A stretch of 6,407 nt of DNA from Firmicutes bacterium UBA1440. Its GTDB lineage: Bacteria > Bacillota > Clostridia > Peptostreptococcales > Anaerovoracaceae. The notes under the pieces were generated by a model. It was not told where the DNA came from. It searched no databases and saw only the letters and a list, made by a program, of their open reading frames with translations. A program made the translations under genes and the position numbers. The stretch spans positions 1 through 6,407 of the forward strand of contig DCTM01000012.1 of the NCBI GenBank assembly GCA_002329565.1, written 5' to 3'. Positions 1-5,401 of the stretch are shown one piece after another. Position 1 is the first letter of the stretch. Each line of letters opens with the position of its first letter.

Positions 1-111
1 ATCGAGAGGTTCCATAGCGAGCGGCTCGTATTTTTTATACCTTCTGTATAGCTTTCTGGTTTTATAGATATTGTTGGGATTTGCGGCTCCGCTTTGTCTG
101 TCGTCGCTCAT
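1..111 (-). CDS. N-terminal fragment of an unidentified protein, cut by the left edge
   Basis: The reverse complement opens with ATG at 111 and stays open for 37 codons to the window edge. The peptide starts MSDDRQSGAANPNN and continues with a strongly basic stretch (KTRKLYRRYKKY, about residues 17-28). An AAGGTGA Shine-Dalgarno lies on the minus strand at 122-116, four bases before the ATG, and a consensus promoter sits about 57 bases upstream. That combination is why I call a gene from so short a piece. A polar start followed by a basic cluster would fit a cytoplasmic tail before a membrane helix, but the part that would show this is outside the window. I do not recognise the family and assign no function. 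It is divergent from the stalk-domain gene and shares its upstream region. Confidence 0.6.
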   Translation of the reverse strand, partial: MSDDRQSGAANPNNIYKTRKLYRRYKKYEPLAMEPLD

Positions 112-167
112 ATCTTCACCTTTTTCTTGTGTTGGTCATATCAAATACCTTTTTTTGCCATCATCAT

Positions 168-196
168 ATTATACCTGTATTTTTCCTCGTTTTCAA
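168..196 (-). promoter_or_regulatory. Sigma-A type promoter for the left-edge minus-strand gene
   Basis: On the minus strand, TTGAAA (plus 196-191) and a perfect TATAAT (plus 173-168) are separated by exactly 17 bases. Transcription would start near plus 161, giving a leader of about 50 bases before the ATG at 111. This is the best-matching promoter in the window. Confidence 0.65.
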
Positions 197-307
197 CCGG
201 TACAGGGTGATATTTCCCGGGAAGATGCCGAAAAGAGAAAAACTGCGTCGCAATTCCGAAAAATAGGACGAAATCGATAAAAAAATTTCCATAAATTGTT
301 TGAATAA

Positions 308-316
308 TGGTATAAT
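308..316 (+). promoter_or_regulatory. Distal extended -10 promoter (P1) of the stalk-domain gene
   Basis: TGGTATAAT is a full extended -10 element (TGn plus a perfect TATAAT at 311-316). No good -35 lies 16-18 bases upstream, the nearest being TTCCAT at 287-292, which fits an extended -10 promoter. A transcript would begin near 323, inside the first arm of the 321-363 hairpin, leaving a leader of about 128 bases before the gene at 451. Confidence 0.45.
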
Positions 317-320
317 GAAC

Positions 321-367
321 GCAACGACCGGGGTGCGGCATTTTCGTTGGCACACGGCGTTGCCGCA
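321..367 (+). promoter_or_regulatory. GC-rich inverted-repeat block with mutually exclusive hairpins
   Basis: Three pairings can be read here. Stem A: GCAACG (321-326) and CCG (328-330) pair with CGG (355-357) and CGTTGC (358-363), and GTGC (333-336) pairs with GCAC (350-353), for 13 base pairs in all. Stem B: TGCGGCA (334-340) pairs with TGCCGCA (361-367). Stem C: CAACGA (322-327) pairs with TCGTTG (344-349). They share bases, so they exclude one another. No T-run follows, so this is not an ordinary terminator. It could be a 5'-end stabilising structure or a protein-binding site between the two promoters. Function is inferred only. Confidence 0.35.
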
Positions 368-414
368 GGGTAGATTATTGGATCATAAATGATGTACAAA
401 AATTTACGCATTTA

Positions 415-423
415 TGGTATAAT
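415..423 (+). promoter_or_regulatory. Proximal extended -10 promoter (P2) of the stalk-domain gene
   Basis: A second TGGTATAAT, with TATAAT at 418-423, again without a convincing -35 (TGTACA at 393-398 is 19 bases away). A start near 430 would leave only about 20 bases of leader. That leader contains the purine-rich ribosome binding site AGGAG at 439-443, seven bases before the ATG at 451. Confidence 0.5.
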
Positions 424-450
424 ACGGCAAAAGGGGAGAGGAGAGTACAA

Positions 451-1473
451 ATGAAAAAAGGAAAATGGACGATATGCTTGACACTTTTCATTGCATTGAT
501 TGCCTCCGGTACGGTCTTCGCAGGGGAAAGCAGTACACAGACCGGCAGCGTGGCATGGCTCAGGCCGGATGTCAAAGTGGAGCTTCAGGGGCAGACGCTT
601 CAGTTCAAAGATGCAAACGGTGCGGTGGTATACCCTATCATATGCAAAGGCAGCACGTATTTGCCGGTACGAGCTGTGTCAGGACTTATGCGCGAACCGA
701 TTGAATGGCAGGGAAGCGCGAAGAGCATTTTCATCGGACGCACGATTACAAATCCGGCCAAATCGCTCGGCAAGCTTGAAGGAGAATCACCGTACGTTAC
801 CACTGTGTTGCAACCGGTGAAGGGGACACCTGCGGAAGTGTCGGTGAGCATGAGAAGCGATATTTATATATTTTACGATTTTAACCCGGTCAAGTTTAAG
901 GATGCGAGCGGGATTGCGATTGCACCGCTGTGGTATAACGGCAGCATATATTTGCCGCTGCGCGCTGTGGCGGAGCTGATGGGCAACGATATAGAATGGG
1001 ACGAAAAGACTAAAACAGTCACCATCGAATCGGAAGAGGAAAAAGCGGAGACGCCCGTTTCCGAAAATTGCGAAAAGATTGAGGCTGTGTATAACGCTTC
1101 TTCTGAGCTTTACAACGACGTGACTTCGGCGATTTCTGCACTCACGCTGCTTGCGCCGGAGGAAAAAGCTGTTTTAGCCGAAACGATAAGCGACTATTAT
1201 AAGACCGCGGCATACAATACTATAGATGCGAGGGCCTTGCTCAAGCTTTCGGGACTGACCGAGGAGGAAAAGGCGGCGGCCGAAGCGGTGTATGAATTTG
1301 CGGCGGTGCTTGAGCAATATACTCTGCTTACGGAGAACATCTCGTATATGGCGGCTGAGAATCAGGACTACAGCATGCTCGCAGAATCTTTCCTCAATAC
1401 GGCGCTTAACACGCAAAGCGCATCCAACGAGGCGGTTAAGGCTATACAGGCCCTGCCGGGTATGGAAGAGTAA
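451..1473 (+). CDS. Secreted protein with two copper-amine-oxidase-N-like stalk domains
   Basis: This 340-residue protein begins with a clear signal peptide: a KKGK start, a hydrophobic core, and a likely cut after VFA at residue 24. Two copies of the Cu_amine_oxidN1 'stalk' domain follow, at about residues 41-96 and 136-194. Each carries the hallmark G-S-x-Y-L-P-(V/L)-R-A-V (67-76 and 164-173) followed by a short helix, an I-E-W turn and a closing beta strand (IFIG, VTIE). From about residue 205 the protein is acidic and predicted mostly helical, with no match I recognise. There is no transmembrane segment, LPXTG motif or S-layer repeat, so it is probably released or held non-covalently outside the cell. 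The stalk domain is a structural module in Bacillota and does not imply oxidase activity; no catalytic amine-oxidase domain is present. The start is supported by AGGAG seven bases upstream. It appears monocistronic, with its own promoters and terminator. Confidence 0.85.
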   Translation: MKKGKWTICLTLFIALIASGTVFAGESSTQTGSVAWLRPDVKVELQGQTLQFKDANGAVVYPIICKGSTYLPVRAVSGLMREPIEWQGSAKSIFIGRTITNPAKSLGKLEGESPYVTTVLQPVKGTPAEVSVSMRSDIYIFYDFNPVKFKDASGIAIAPLWYNGSIYLPLRAVAELMGNDIEWDEKTKTVTIESEEEKAETPVSENCEKIEAVYNASSELYNDVTSAISALTLLAPEEKAVLAETISDYYKTAAYNTIDARALLKLSGLTEEEKAAAEAVYEFAAVLEQYTLLTENISYMAAENQDYSMLAESFLNTALNTQSASNEAVKAIQALPGMEE

Positions 1474-1503
1474 CAATACGTAACGAAAAAGATATGAGAC
1501 AAC

Positions 1504-1546
1504 AAAAAATCGAAGCATATTCGTCAACATGCTTCGATTTTCTTTT
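1504..1546. terminator. Bidirectional intrinsic terminator
   Basis: A 13-bp perfect stem (AAAATCGAAGCAT at 1506-1518, ATGCTTCGATTTT at 1529-1541) encloses a 10-base loop. The T-rich tail TTTTCTTTT (1538-1546) follows on the plus strand, and TTTTTT (complement of 1509-1504) follows on the minus strand. It lies 30 bases after the stalk-domain stop. It also lies about 70 bases beyond the stop of the convergent XRE gene, so it can serve both. Confidence 0.85.
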
Positions 1547-1612
1547 GCATGAGGGCAAGTCGCAAGACTCAACGGTGCAAGTTGTTAAAACCTTTCTTTA
1601 AATTTTTTTTAT

Positions 1613-2047
1613 TCAATAGATTCTAATTATCTTGTCATACTCACCTTCGCTGCGGTAAGGCGCTTTCGACAGGTCAGCACGGCTTTCTCCGGTATTGAGC
1701 ATCATCTCCTGCTCATCCATCAGCAATTCGGCTCGTTCCATAAGCCTGCCTCGCGCGTAGTCAGATAGGAATCTGTACATATTCAAAAGTCGTTTCTCGT
1801 CGGAAGACATCTTTAAGTAAAGTTTCAACTCCTCGATGCAACGTCGGGTATCAGTACAGTATAAGTACTCCATAGGAACATCGAAGTACTTGGACATGCT
1901 GTAAAGAAGGCTTATGTCCGGAAGCCGTTTCCCCATTTCATACATTGCATAAGTACTTCTTGAAATGTGAAGTGCGTGTGCCACTTGCGTTTGACTCTTT
2001 CTCTTTTCTACACGGATTAATTGCAGATTGTTTTGAAGAATTTCCAT
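1613..2047 (-). CDS. XRE-family helix-turn-helix transcriptional regulator
   Basis: This 144-residue protein has an N-terminal Cro/C1-type DNA-binding domain at about residues 7-62. Its second and third helices are readable as TQVAHALHISRSTYAMYEMG, followed by the usual LPDISLLYSMSKYFDVPMEYL ending split across helices 4-5. The C-terminal part (about 70-112) is a charged helical segment of the type seen after this HTH in many Bacillota repressors (x-SSDEK-RLLNMYRFLSDYARGRL), probably for dimerisation. The remaining 30 residues are polar. AAGGTGA (minus strand, plus 2060-2054) stands six bases before the ATG, which supports the start. It is divergent from the second XRE gene, with palindromes close to its own start, so autoregulation and repression of the neighbour are likely by analogy. 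No metal, ligand or peptidase domain is visible. Confidence 0.85.
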   Translation of the reverse strand: MEILQNNLQLIRVEKRKSQTQVAHALHISRSTYAMYEMGKRLPDISLLYSMSKYFDVPMEYLYCTDTRRCIEELKLYLKMSSDEKRLLNMYRFLSDYARGRLMERAELLMDEQEMMLNTGESRADLSKAPYRSEGEYDKIIRIY

Positions 2048-2283
2048 AATTATTCACCTTTTATGTTGTAAACAACTCAAAAAACACCTTACACTTAATA
2101 AGGTAGTTTTGAAACAAAAAATGTTACAAAAAAACCGAACAATTCATAAAATTCTGTATATTCTGATAAAAGAACTCATAGTTCCAACTATTAATATAAA
2201 TAGAGGATGCACCGGAGCCCGTTTTATAATTTAATTTATATGGCAATTGCTGAAAAATAAATTATTTTGGAGGAAAATCTCCT
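2048..2283. promoter_or_regulatory. Divergent AT-rich control region with several dyads
   Basis: The 236 bases between the two XRE genes are clearly richer in A/T than the flanking coding DNA. They contain several inverted repeats: GTTGT-AA-ACAAC (2065-2076), ACCTTA-N7-TAAGGT (2086-2104), GAACT-CAT-AGTTC (2172-2184) and CTATT-N6-AATAG (2188-2203). A TATAAT at 2225-2230 and a TATAAA at 2195-2200 are possible -10 elements for the plus-strand gene, but neither has a recognisable -35. The dyads are operator-sized and two lie just upstream of the minus-strand XRE start. That either XRE protein binds them is inference. Confidence 0.5.
2269..2283 (+). promoter_or_regulatory. Ribosome binding site inside a small hairpin
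   Basis: GGAGG (2269-2273) lies ten bases before the ATG at 2284. The bases between can pair back onto it: GGAG (2269-2272) with CTCC (2279-2282), or AGGA (2271-2274) with TCCT (2280-2283). The stem is only 4 bp, so any masking of the site would be weak. Confidence 0.4.
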
Positions 2284-2670
2284 ATGGACAGGCAAATCGC
2301 ATTAAAAACACTTGATTTGAAAGACATAGGTGCCAGAATATACAATAAGAGAAAACTGCTCGGCCTGACTCGCGGTGATGTGGCGAAGCAAATCGGAGTT
2401 ACGCCGAAATTTATTTCTGCTATTGAAACCGGCGAAAAAGGAATGTCACTCCAAACTTTATACAAGCTGATGCAGGTACTGGATCTGTCAGCTGATTTTA
2501 TCTTAACGGGTCTGCCTTTCGCGATGAATGACAGTGGTGACAATGCAGAAAGAATCAAGCAAAATATTTTGGCTCCTTTGTGCAACCTTGAAGAAAAAGA
2601 TTTGAAATTCATGGAGGAAATCACACAACAGTATATTCAAGCATTAAGAGGAAGATCGAATGATGGATAA
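2284..2670 (+). CDS. XRE-family helix-turn-helix regulator paired with a sigma factor
   Basis: This 128-residue protein has a Cro/C1-type HTH domain at about residues 15-74. It starts IGARIYNKRKLLGLTRGDVA, continues with the recognition helix TPKFISAIETGEKG, and ends in LQTLYKLMQVLDLSADFIL. The C-terminus (about 88-122) is a charged helix. The gene ends 11 bases inside the start of the sigma-factor gene, so the two are almost certainly cotranscribed and translationally coupled. The neighbouring divergent XRE protein is a different member of the superfamily; the two share only the fold. It may repress this region, or modulate the sigma factor it is coupled to. The start has GGAGG ten bases upstream. 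The HTH family call is secure, the target is unknown. Confidence 0.85.
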   Translation: MDRQIALKTLDLKDIGARIYNKRKLLGLTRGDVAKQIGVTPKFISAIETGEKGMSLQTLYKLMQVLDLSADFILTGLPFAMNDSGDNAERIKQNILAPLCNLEEKDLKFMEEITQQYIQALRGRSNDG

Positions 2671-3268
2671 AGCTGAAGTTTTCTTTAAAAGCAGAAACCT
2701 TTATTTTGAAAAAACAGACGACGCAGATGAGATTGAATATCAGATCTGCGTCTTATATAACTCTTGCGCAGTTGAAAAATACTTAATCAGAAATTTCCCC
2801 ACATTTACGAAGGATGAAATAGAGGACATCGTCGACGATGTGTTCTGCTATGTAATTGAAAACATTAAAAAACTGAACGACAAGGCCAAACTGAAAAATT
2901 GGACCTACAAAATCGCCAGGAGTTTTGCTTGTATGGAAAAAAACAAGCAAAAGGAAAAACCGCTGGAATTATACGGTGAGGATTTCTGCGATATTGTTGA
3001 GAAGGCATCTTTACACTGCAATAATGTGGCAGAGGAAATGAGGCATAAGGTACTTAACGAATTTGTGGTGCAAATGATTGACGTGCTCCCTCCGGTATGC
3101 AGGGAAATAATGAAGCTTCGCTATGTGGATGATTTGTTGCTCAAAGAAATCGGAGAATGCCTGAATCTCAGTTACGGCAATGTCAGAAGCATACATGCAA
3201 GGTGTCTCAAAATGTTGAGGGAATTATTGCGTGAAAGCGGCATCAGGATGGAGGACTTTTATAAGTAG
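2660..3268 (+). CDS. Sigma-70 family (ECF-like) RNA polymerase sigma factor
   Basis: This 202-residue protein has the two-domain plan of small alternative sigma factors. Sigma region 2 is at about residues 33-95, with TKDEIEDIVDDVFCYVIENI and then LKNWTYKIARSFA matching the core-binding and -10 recognition helices. Region 4 is at about 130-190: VLPPVCREIMKLRYVDDLL, then the HTH KEIGECLNLSYGNVRSIHAR and KMLREL. A variable linker lies between them and region 3 is absent. The start at 2660 has AGAGG (2647-2651) eight bases upstream; ATG at 2663 is an alternative. No anti-sigma factor with a membrane helix follows; its partner is the overlapping XRE gene. Nine cysteines (30, 36, 63, 91, 110, 120, 147, 167, 182) are unusually many for this length. 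It could be a regulator carried by a mobile element, since similar sigma-like ORFs occur in Tn916-type elements. Confidence 0.82.
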   Translation: MMDKAEVFFKSRNLYFEKTDDADEIEYQICVLYNSCAVEKYLIRNFPTFTKDEIEDIVDDVFCYVIENIKKLNDKAKLKNWTYKIARSFACMEKNKQKEKPLELYGEDFCDIVEKASLHCNNVAEEMRHKVLNEFVVQMIDVLPPVCREIMKLRYVDDLLLKEIGECLNLSYGNVRSIHARCLKMLRELLRESGIRMEDFYK

Positions 3269-3347
3269 TGATAAAAAAGCCGCGCCGCCACGGGCGGAAC
3301 TCAAAAGAAGATTGAAGCGCAGGGAGCTTTCCGAAGCGTGAGAACAT

Positions 3348-3372
3348 ACGACGATGATTTCGTCGTTTTTTT
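3348..3372 (+). terminator. Intrinsic terminator after the XRE-sigma operon
   Basis: ACGACGA (3348-3354) pairs with TCGTCGT (3360-3366) across a five-base loop, followed by seven T residues (3366-3372). It lies 80 bases after the sigma-factor stop and ahead of the promoter of the next unit, so it separates the two operons. Confidence 0.85.
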
Positions 3373-3383
3373 ATGCTATTGCG

Positions 3384-3412
3384 TTGTTGTGTATTCAAAA
3401 AAGATGTATAAT
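3384..3412 (+). promoter_or_regulatory. Promoter of the capD-like/pgi unit
   Basis: TATAAT (3407-3412) lies 17 bases after a weak -35, TTGTTG (3384-3389). It sits just downstream of the terminator at 3348-3372. Transcription would start near 3419, giving a leader of about 40 bases to the preferred ATG at 3460. Confidence 0.6.
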
Positions 3413-3459
3413 AAAAGGTATATATCTTTAGGAAAATGTCATGCGGAAAGGGTTCGGAC

Positions 3460-5352
3460 ATGATGAAATATATAAGGATCGCAATCTTCTTGGCAGCGGA
3501 TATGTTGTTGATCAACTTATCCTATATCGTTGCGTTTTTGTTGCGCTTCGATTTCGATGTCAACAGCTCTGTCTTTACCATGCATTTCGGCGTTTTCGGA
3601 GCCAATATGGCGATGATTACGCTGCTTCATATTCTTATATTGGCAGCCTTCGGCGTTTATACCAGCCTATGGAAGTACGCGGGTACTCGAGAGCTGATTC
3701 GTATTACACTTGGCTCTGCCGCGGGCTGTGTGCCGGTAATTTCGTATATGAGTCTGACGCAGCAAGTCATGCCCGGGAGTATCTATTTCATCGCTTGCAT
3801 GATCATTATACTGTTGCTTGCGACTTCACGTCTTATGTATCGCTTTATTCAAAAGTTAAGAACCCCCGGAAATTTCAACAGCTTCGTTCTGCGTATCGGC
3901 AAAAAGAACATCCTGGGTGACAATGTTACGCGGGTTATGATTGTCGGCGCCGATGATACGGGTGCCTCATTGATCGATGAAATTCGGATGCATCCGAGCC
4001 AGTGCAAGAAGGTGGTCGTCGCAGTCGACGACGATCCGCAAAAGAAGGGTTCCAGGATACACGGTGTCAAAATAGCGGGAGGAAAGGCGAAGATCAGATA
4101 TTTGGCGCGCAAATACGCTGTCGATGAAATTCTGGTGACGATACCGTCCGAAGATCGCAAGAGGATCAAAGATGTTTTGGCCGAATGCAACAAGACGCGT
4201 TGTAAGATCAAGGTGATGCCGGGCTTGCTCGATATTGTCAACGACAAGAGTTCCGCGAGCAATTTGTACGACGTCGAGATTGATGATTTGCTCGGAAGAG
4301 ATGCGGCGCGGGTCAACATGCGGGAGATTACGGGATATACGGAAGGGAGCATCGTGCTTGTGACCGGTGCGGGCGGTACAATCGGTGCCGAACTTTGCAG
4401 GCAGATTATGCGCTTCCGGCCGCGCAGGTTGATCGCGCTTGACTTTGATGCGAATGCACTATATACTCTTGAAAACGAGCTGCGAGCCTCTTATCCGCAG
4501 GCTGAAATTCACACTGTGGTAGCCTCTGTCTGTGACCGTGAGAGGATGGAGCTCATCTTTGAAAAATTCAAGCCGCAACTTGTTTTCCATGCTGCGGCGC
4601 ACAGCCATGCCACACTAATGGAGCGCAATCCCGGCGAGGCCATTGCCAACAACTTACTTGGTACTAAGATTTTACTTGATCTGGCTGAGAAGTATATTGT
4701 TCGCAGATTTGTGATGATGTCTGCCGACAAAGCGAACAAGCCGACAGATGTAATAGGCGCGACGAAACGGCTGTGCGAGGTGATGGTTCAAAATCGCAGT
4801 GAAGTTTCGCAGACATGTTATTCCGCCGTGCGCTTCGGCAATGTTCTCGGCAACAACACTCTACTTCTTTCCACCTTGAAAAAGGAAATTGCCGCGGGTG
4901 GGCCGGTCACCGTGCCGCATACTGAGATGAGCGGATATTTTATGGCTATACCTGAGGCGGCGCAACTCATATTGCAGGCAGGCGCCATAGCACTTGGCGG
5001 AGAAATCTTCGTGCTGGATATGGGAGAACCGATTAAATTGATGGATTTGGCACAGAATTTGATCAAGCTTTCGGGCTACATTCCCGAGCAGGATATAGAA
5101 ATAGTCGTGAGAGGTTTGAAGTCGGGAGAAAAATTGCACGAGGATAGCTTAATCGATGACGAGATGATTGAAAAAACGACACACGAGAAGATATATATCG
5201 GGCATCCGATAGCGACGGAGTCGGAGTTCCGCGATTTGCTGGATGACGAGCGAGAAGAGCGTTTCGAAGAAGAGGTTAAACGGATCGCTCTGACGGATCC
5301 GGCTGAGATTCACGAGTGGCTTTCGCGGATGTTGCCGGATTACAGGAGATAA
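3460..5352 (+). CDS. Membrane-anchored nucleotide-sugar dehydratase/epimerase (CapD/FlaA1/PglF family)
   Basis: The frame encodes 630 residues from ATG 3460, or 638 from ATG 3436. I prefer 3460 because AAAGGG (3448-3452) precedes it at seven bases, whereas AGGA is only two bases before 3436; ATG 3463 is also possible. Numbering below is from 3460. Four membrane helices (about 3-30, 43-72, 79-101, 104-129) precede a first Rossmann-like domain (VTRVMIVGADDTGAS, from about 156). An SDR domain starts at about 297 with VLVTGAGGTIGAELCRQI. Family motifs follow: FHAAAHSHATLMERNP (376-391), SADKANKPTDVIGATKR (421-437), RFGNVLG, GGPVTVPHTEM and GEKLHE. This is the long form of UDP-N-acetylhexosamine 4,6-dehydratases and related enzymes of capsule, O-antigen and glycan synthesis. 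Substrate cannot be read from sequence. Several usual residues differ: SADK in place of STDK, NNT in place of SRG after NVLG, and EMSGYF in place of EMTRYF. pgi follows 49 bases on. Confidence 0.88.
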   Translation: MMKYIRIAIFLAADMLLINLSYIVAFLLRFDFDVNSSVFTMHFGVFGANMAMITLLHILILAAFGVYTSLWKYAGTRELIRITLGSAAGCVPVISYMSLTQQVMPGSIYFIACMIIILLLATSRLMYRFIQKLRTPGNFNSFVLRIGKKNILGDNVTRVMIVGADDTGASLIDEIRMHPSQCKKVVVAVDDDPQKKGSRIHGVKIAGGKAKIRYLARKYAVDEILVTIPSEDRKRIKDVLAECNKTRCKIKVMPGLLDIVNDKSSASNLYDVEIDDLLGRDAARVNMREITGYTEGSIVLVTGAGGTIGAELCRQIMRFRPRRLIALDFDANALYTLENELRASYPQAEIHTVVASVCDRERMELIFEKFKPQLVFHAAAHSHATLMERNPGEAIANNLLGTKILLDLAEKYIVRRFVMMSADKANKPTDVIGATKRLCEVMVQNRSEVSQTCYSAVRFGNVLGNNTLLLSTLKKEIAAGGPVTVPHTEMSGYFMAIPEAAQLILQAGAIALGGEIFVLDMGEPIKLMDLAQNLIKLSGYIPEQDIEIVVRGLKSGEKLHEDSLIDDEMIEKTTHEKIYIGHPIATESEFRDLLDDEREERFEEEVKRIALTDPAEIHEWLSRMLPDYRR

Positions 5353-5401
5353 AAAATCAATAATCAATAAAAGATATAAACTTTAGGGGGCATAGAGAAT
5401 A
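5353..5401 (+). other. Short intergenic spacer with tandem heptamer and pgi ribosome binding site
   Basis: The spacer contains a perfect tandem duplication of AATCAAT (5355-5361 and 5362-5368). It also has an AGGGGG ribosome binding site (5385-5390), eleven bases before the pgi ATG, which is slightly long. There is no terminator, and a TATAAA at 5375-5380 has no -35, so read-through from the upstream gene is the simplest view. Confidence 0.55.

Larger units (their letters stand above)
112..450. other. Divergent intergenic region with promoters and inverted repeats
   Basis: This 339-base stretch separates two divergent genes. It holds one minus-strand promoter (168-196), a perfect 10-bp palindrome TTCCCGGGAA (214-223), an A-rich segment around 278-295, two plus-strand extended -10 elements (308-316 and 415-423) and a GC-rich inverted-repeat block (321-367). 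The short open frames across it lack ribosome binding sites and do not look coding. I see no T-box, riboswitch or tRNA signature. Confidence 0.6.

Noticed and set aside
141..411. Several small overlapping minus-strand frames in the divergent promoter region
   Set aside because: They lack ribosome binding sites, overlap one another and cover promoter elements.
1557..1570. Small AGTC-GCAA-GACT hairpin between the convergent genes
   Set aside because: It has only four base pairs and no T-run; the stronger terminator next to it explains the region.
1174..1572. Minus-strand open frame of 132 codons
   Set aside because: It is antisense to the stalk-domain gene and runs through the bidirectional terminator; the real gene there has a signal peptide and domain repeats.
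2212..2245. GGAGCC as a possible ECF-type -35 for autoregulation by the sigma factor
   Set aside because: The match to the usual GGAAC core is poor and no matching -10 stands at the right distance.
1590..3400. Possible attachment-site repeats flanking the regulatory island
   Set aside because: The only shared words near the two edges are T-rich runs, which the terminators already explain; no direct repeat of useful length was found.
3849..4352. Minus-strand open frame of 167 codons
   Set aside because: It is antisense to the Rossmann-like region of the CapD-like gene and has no credible context.
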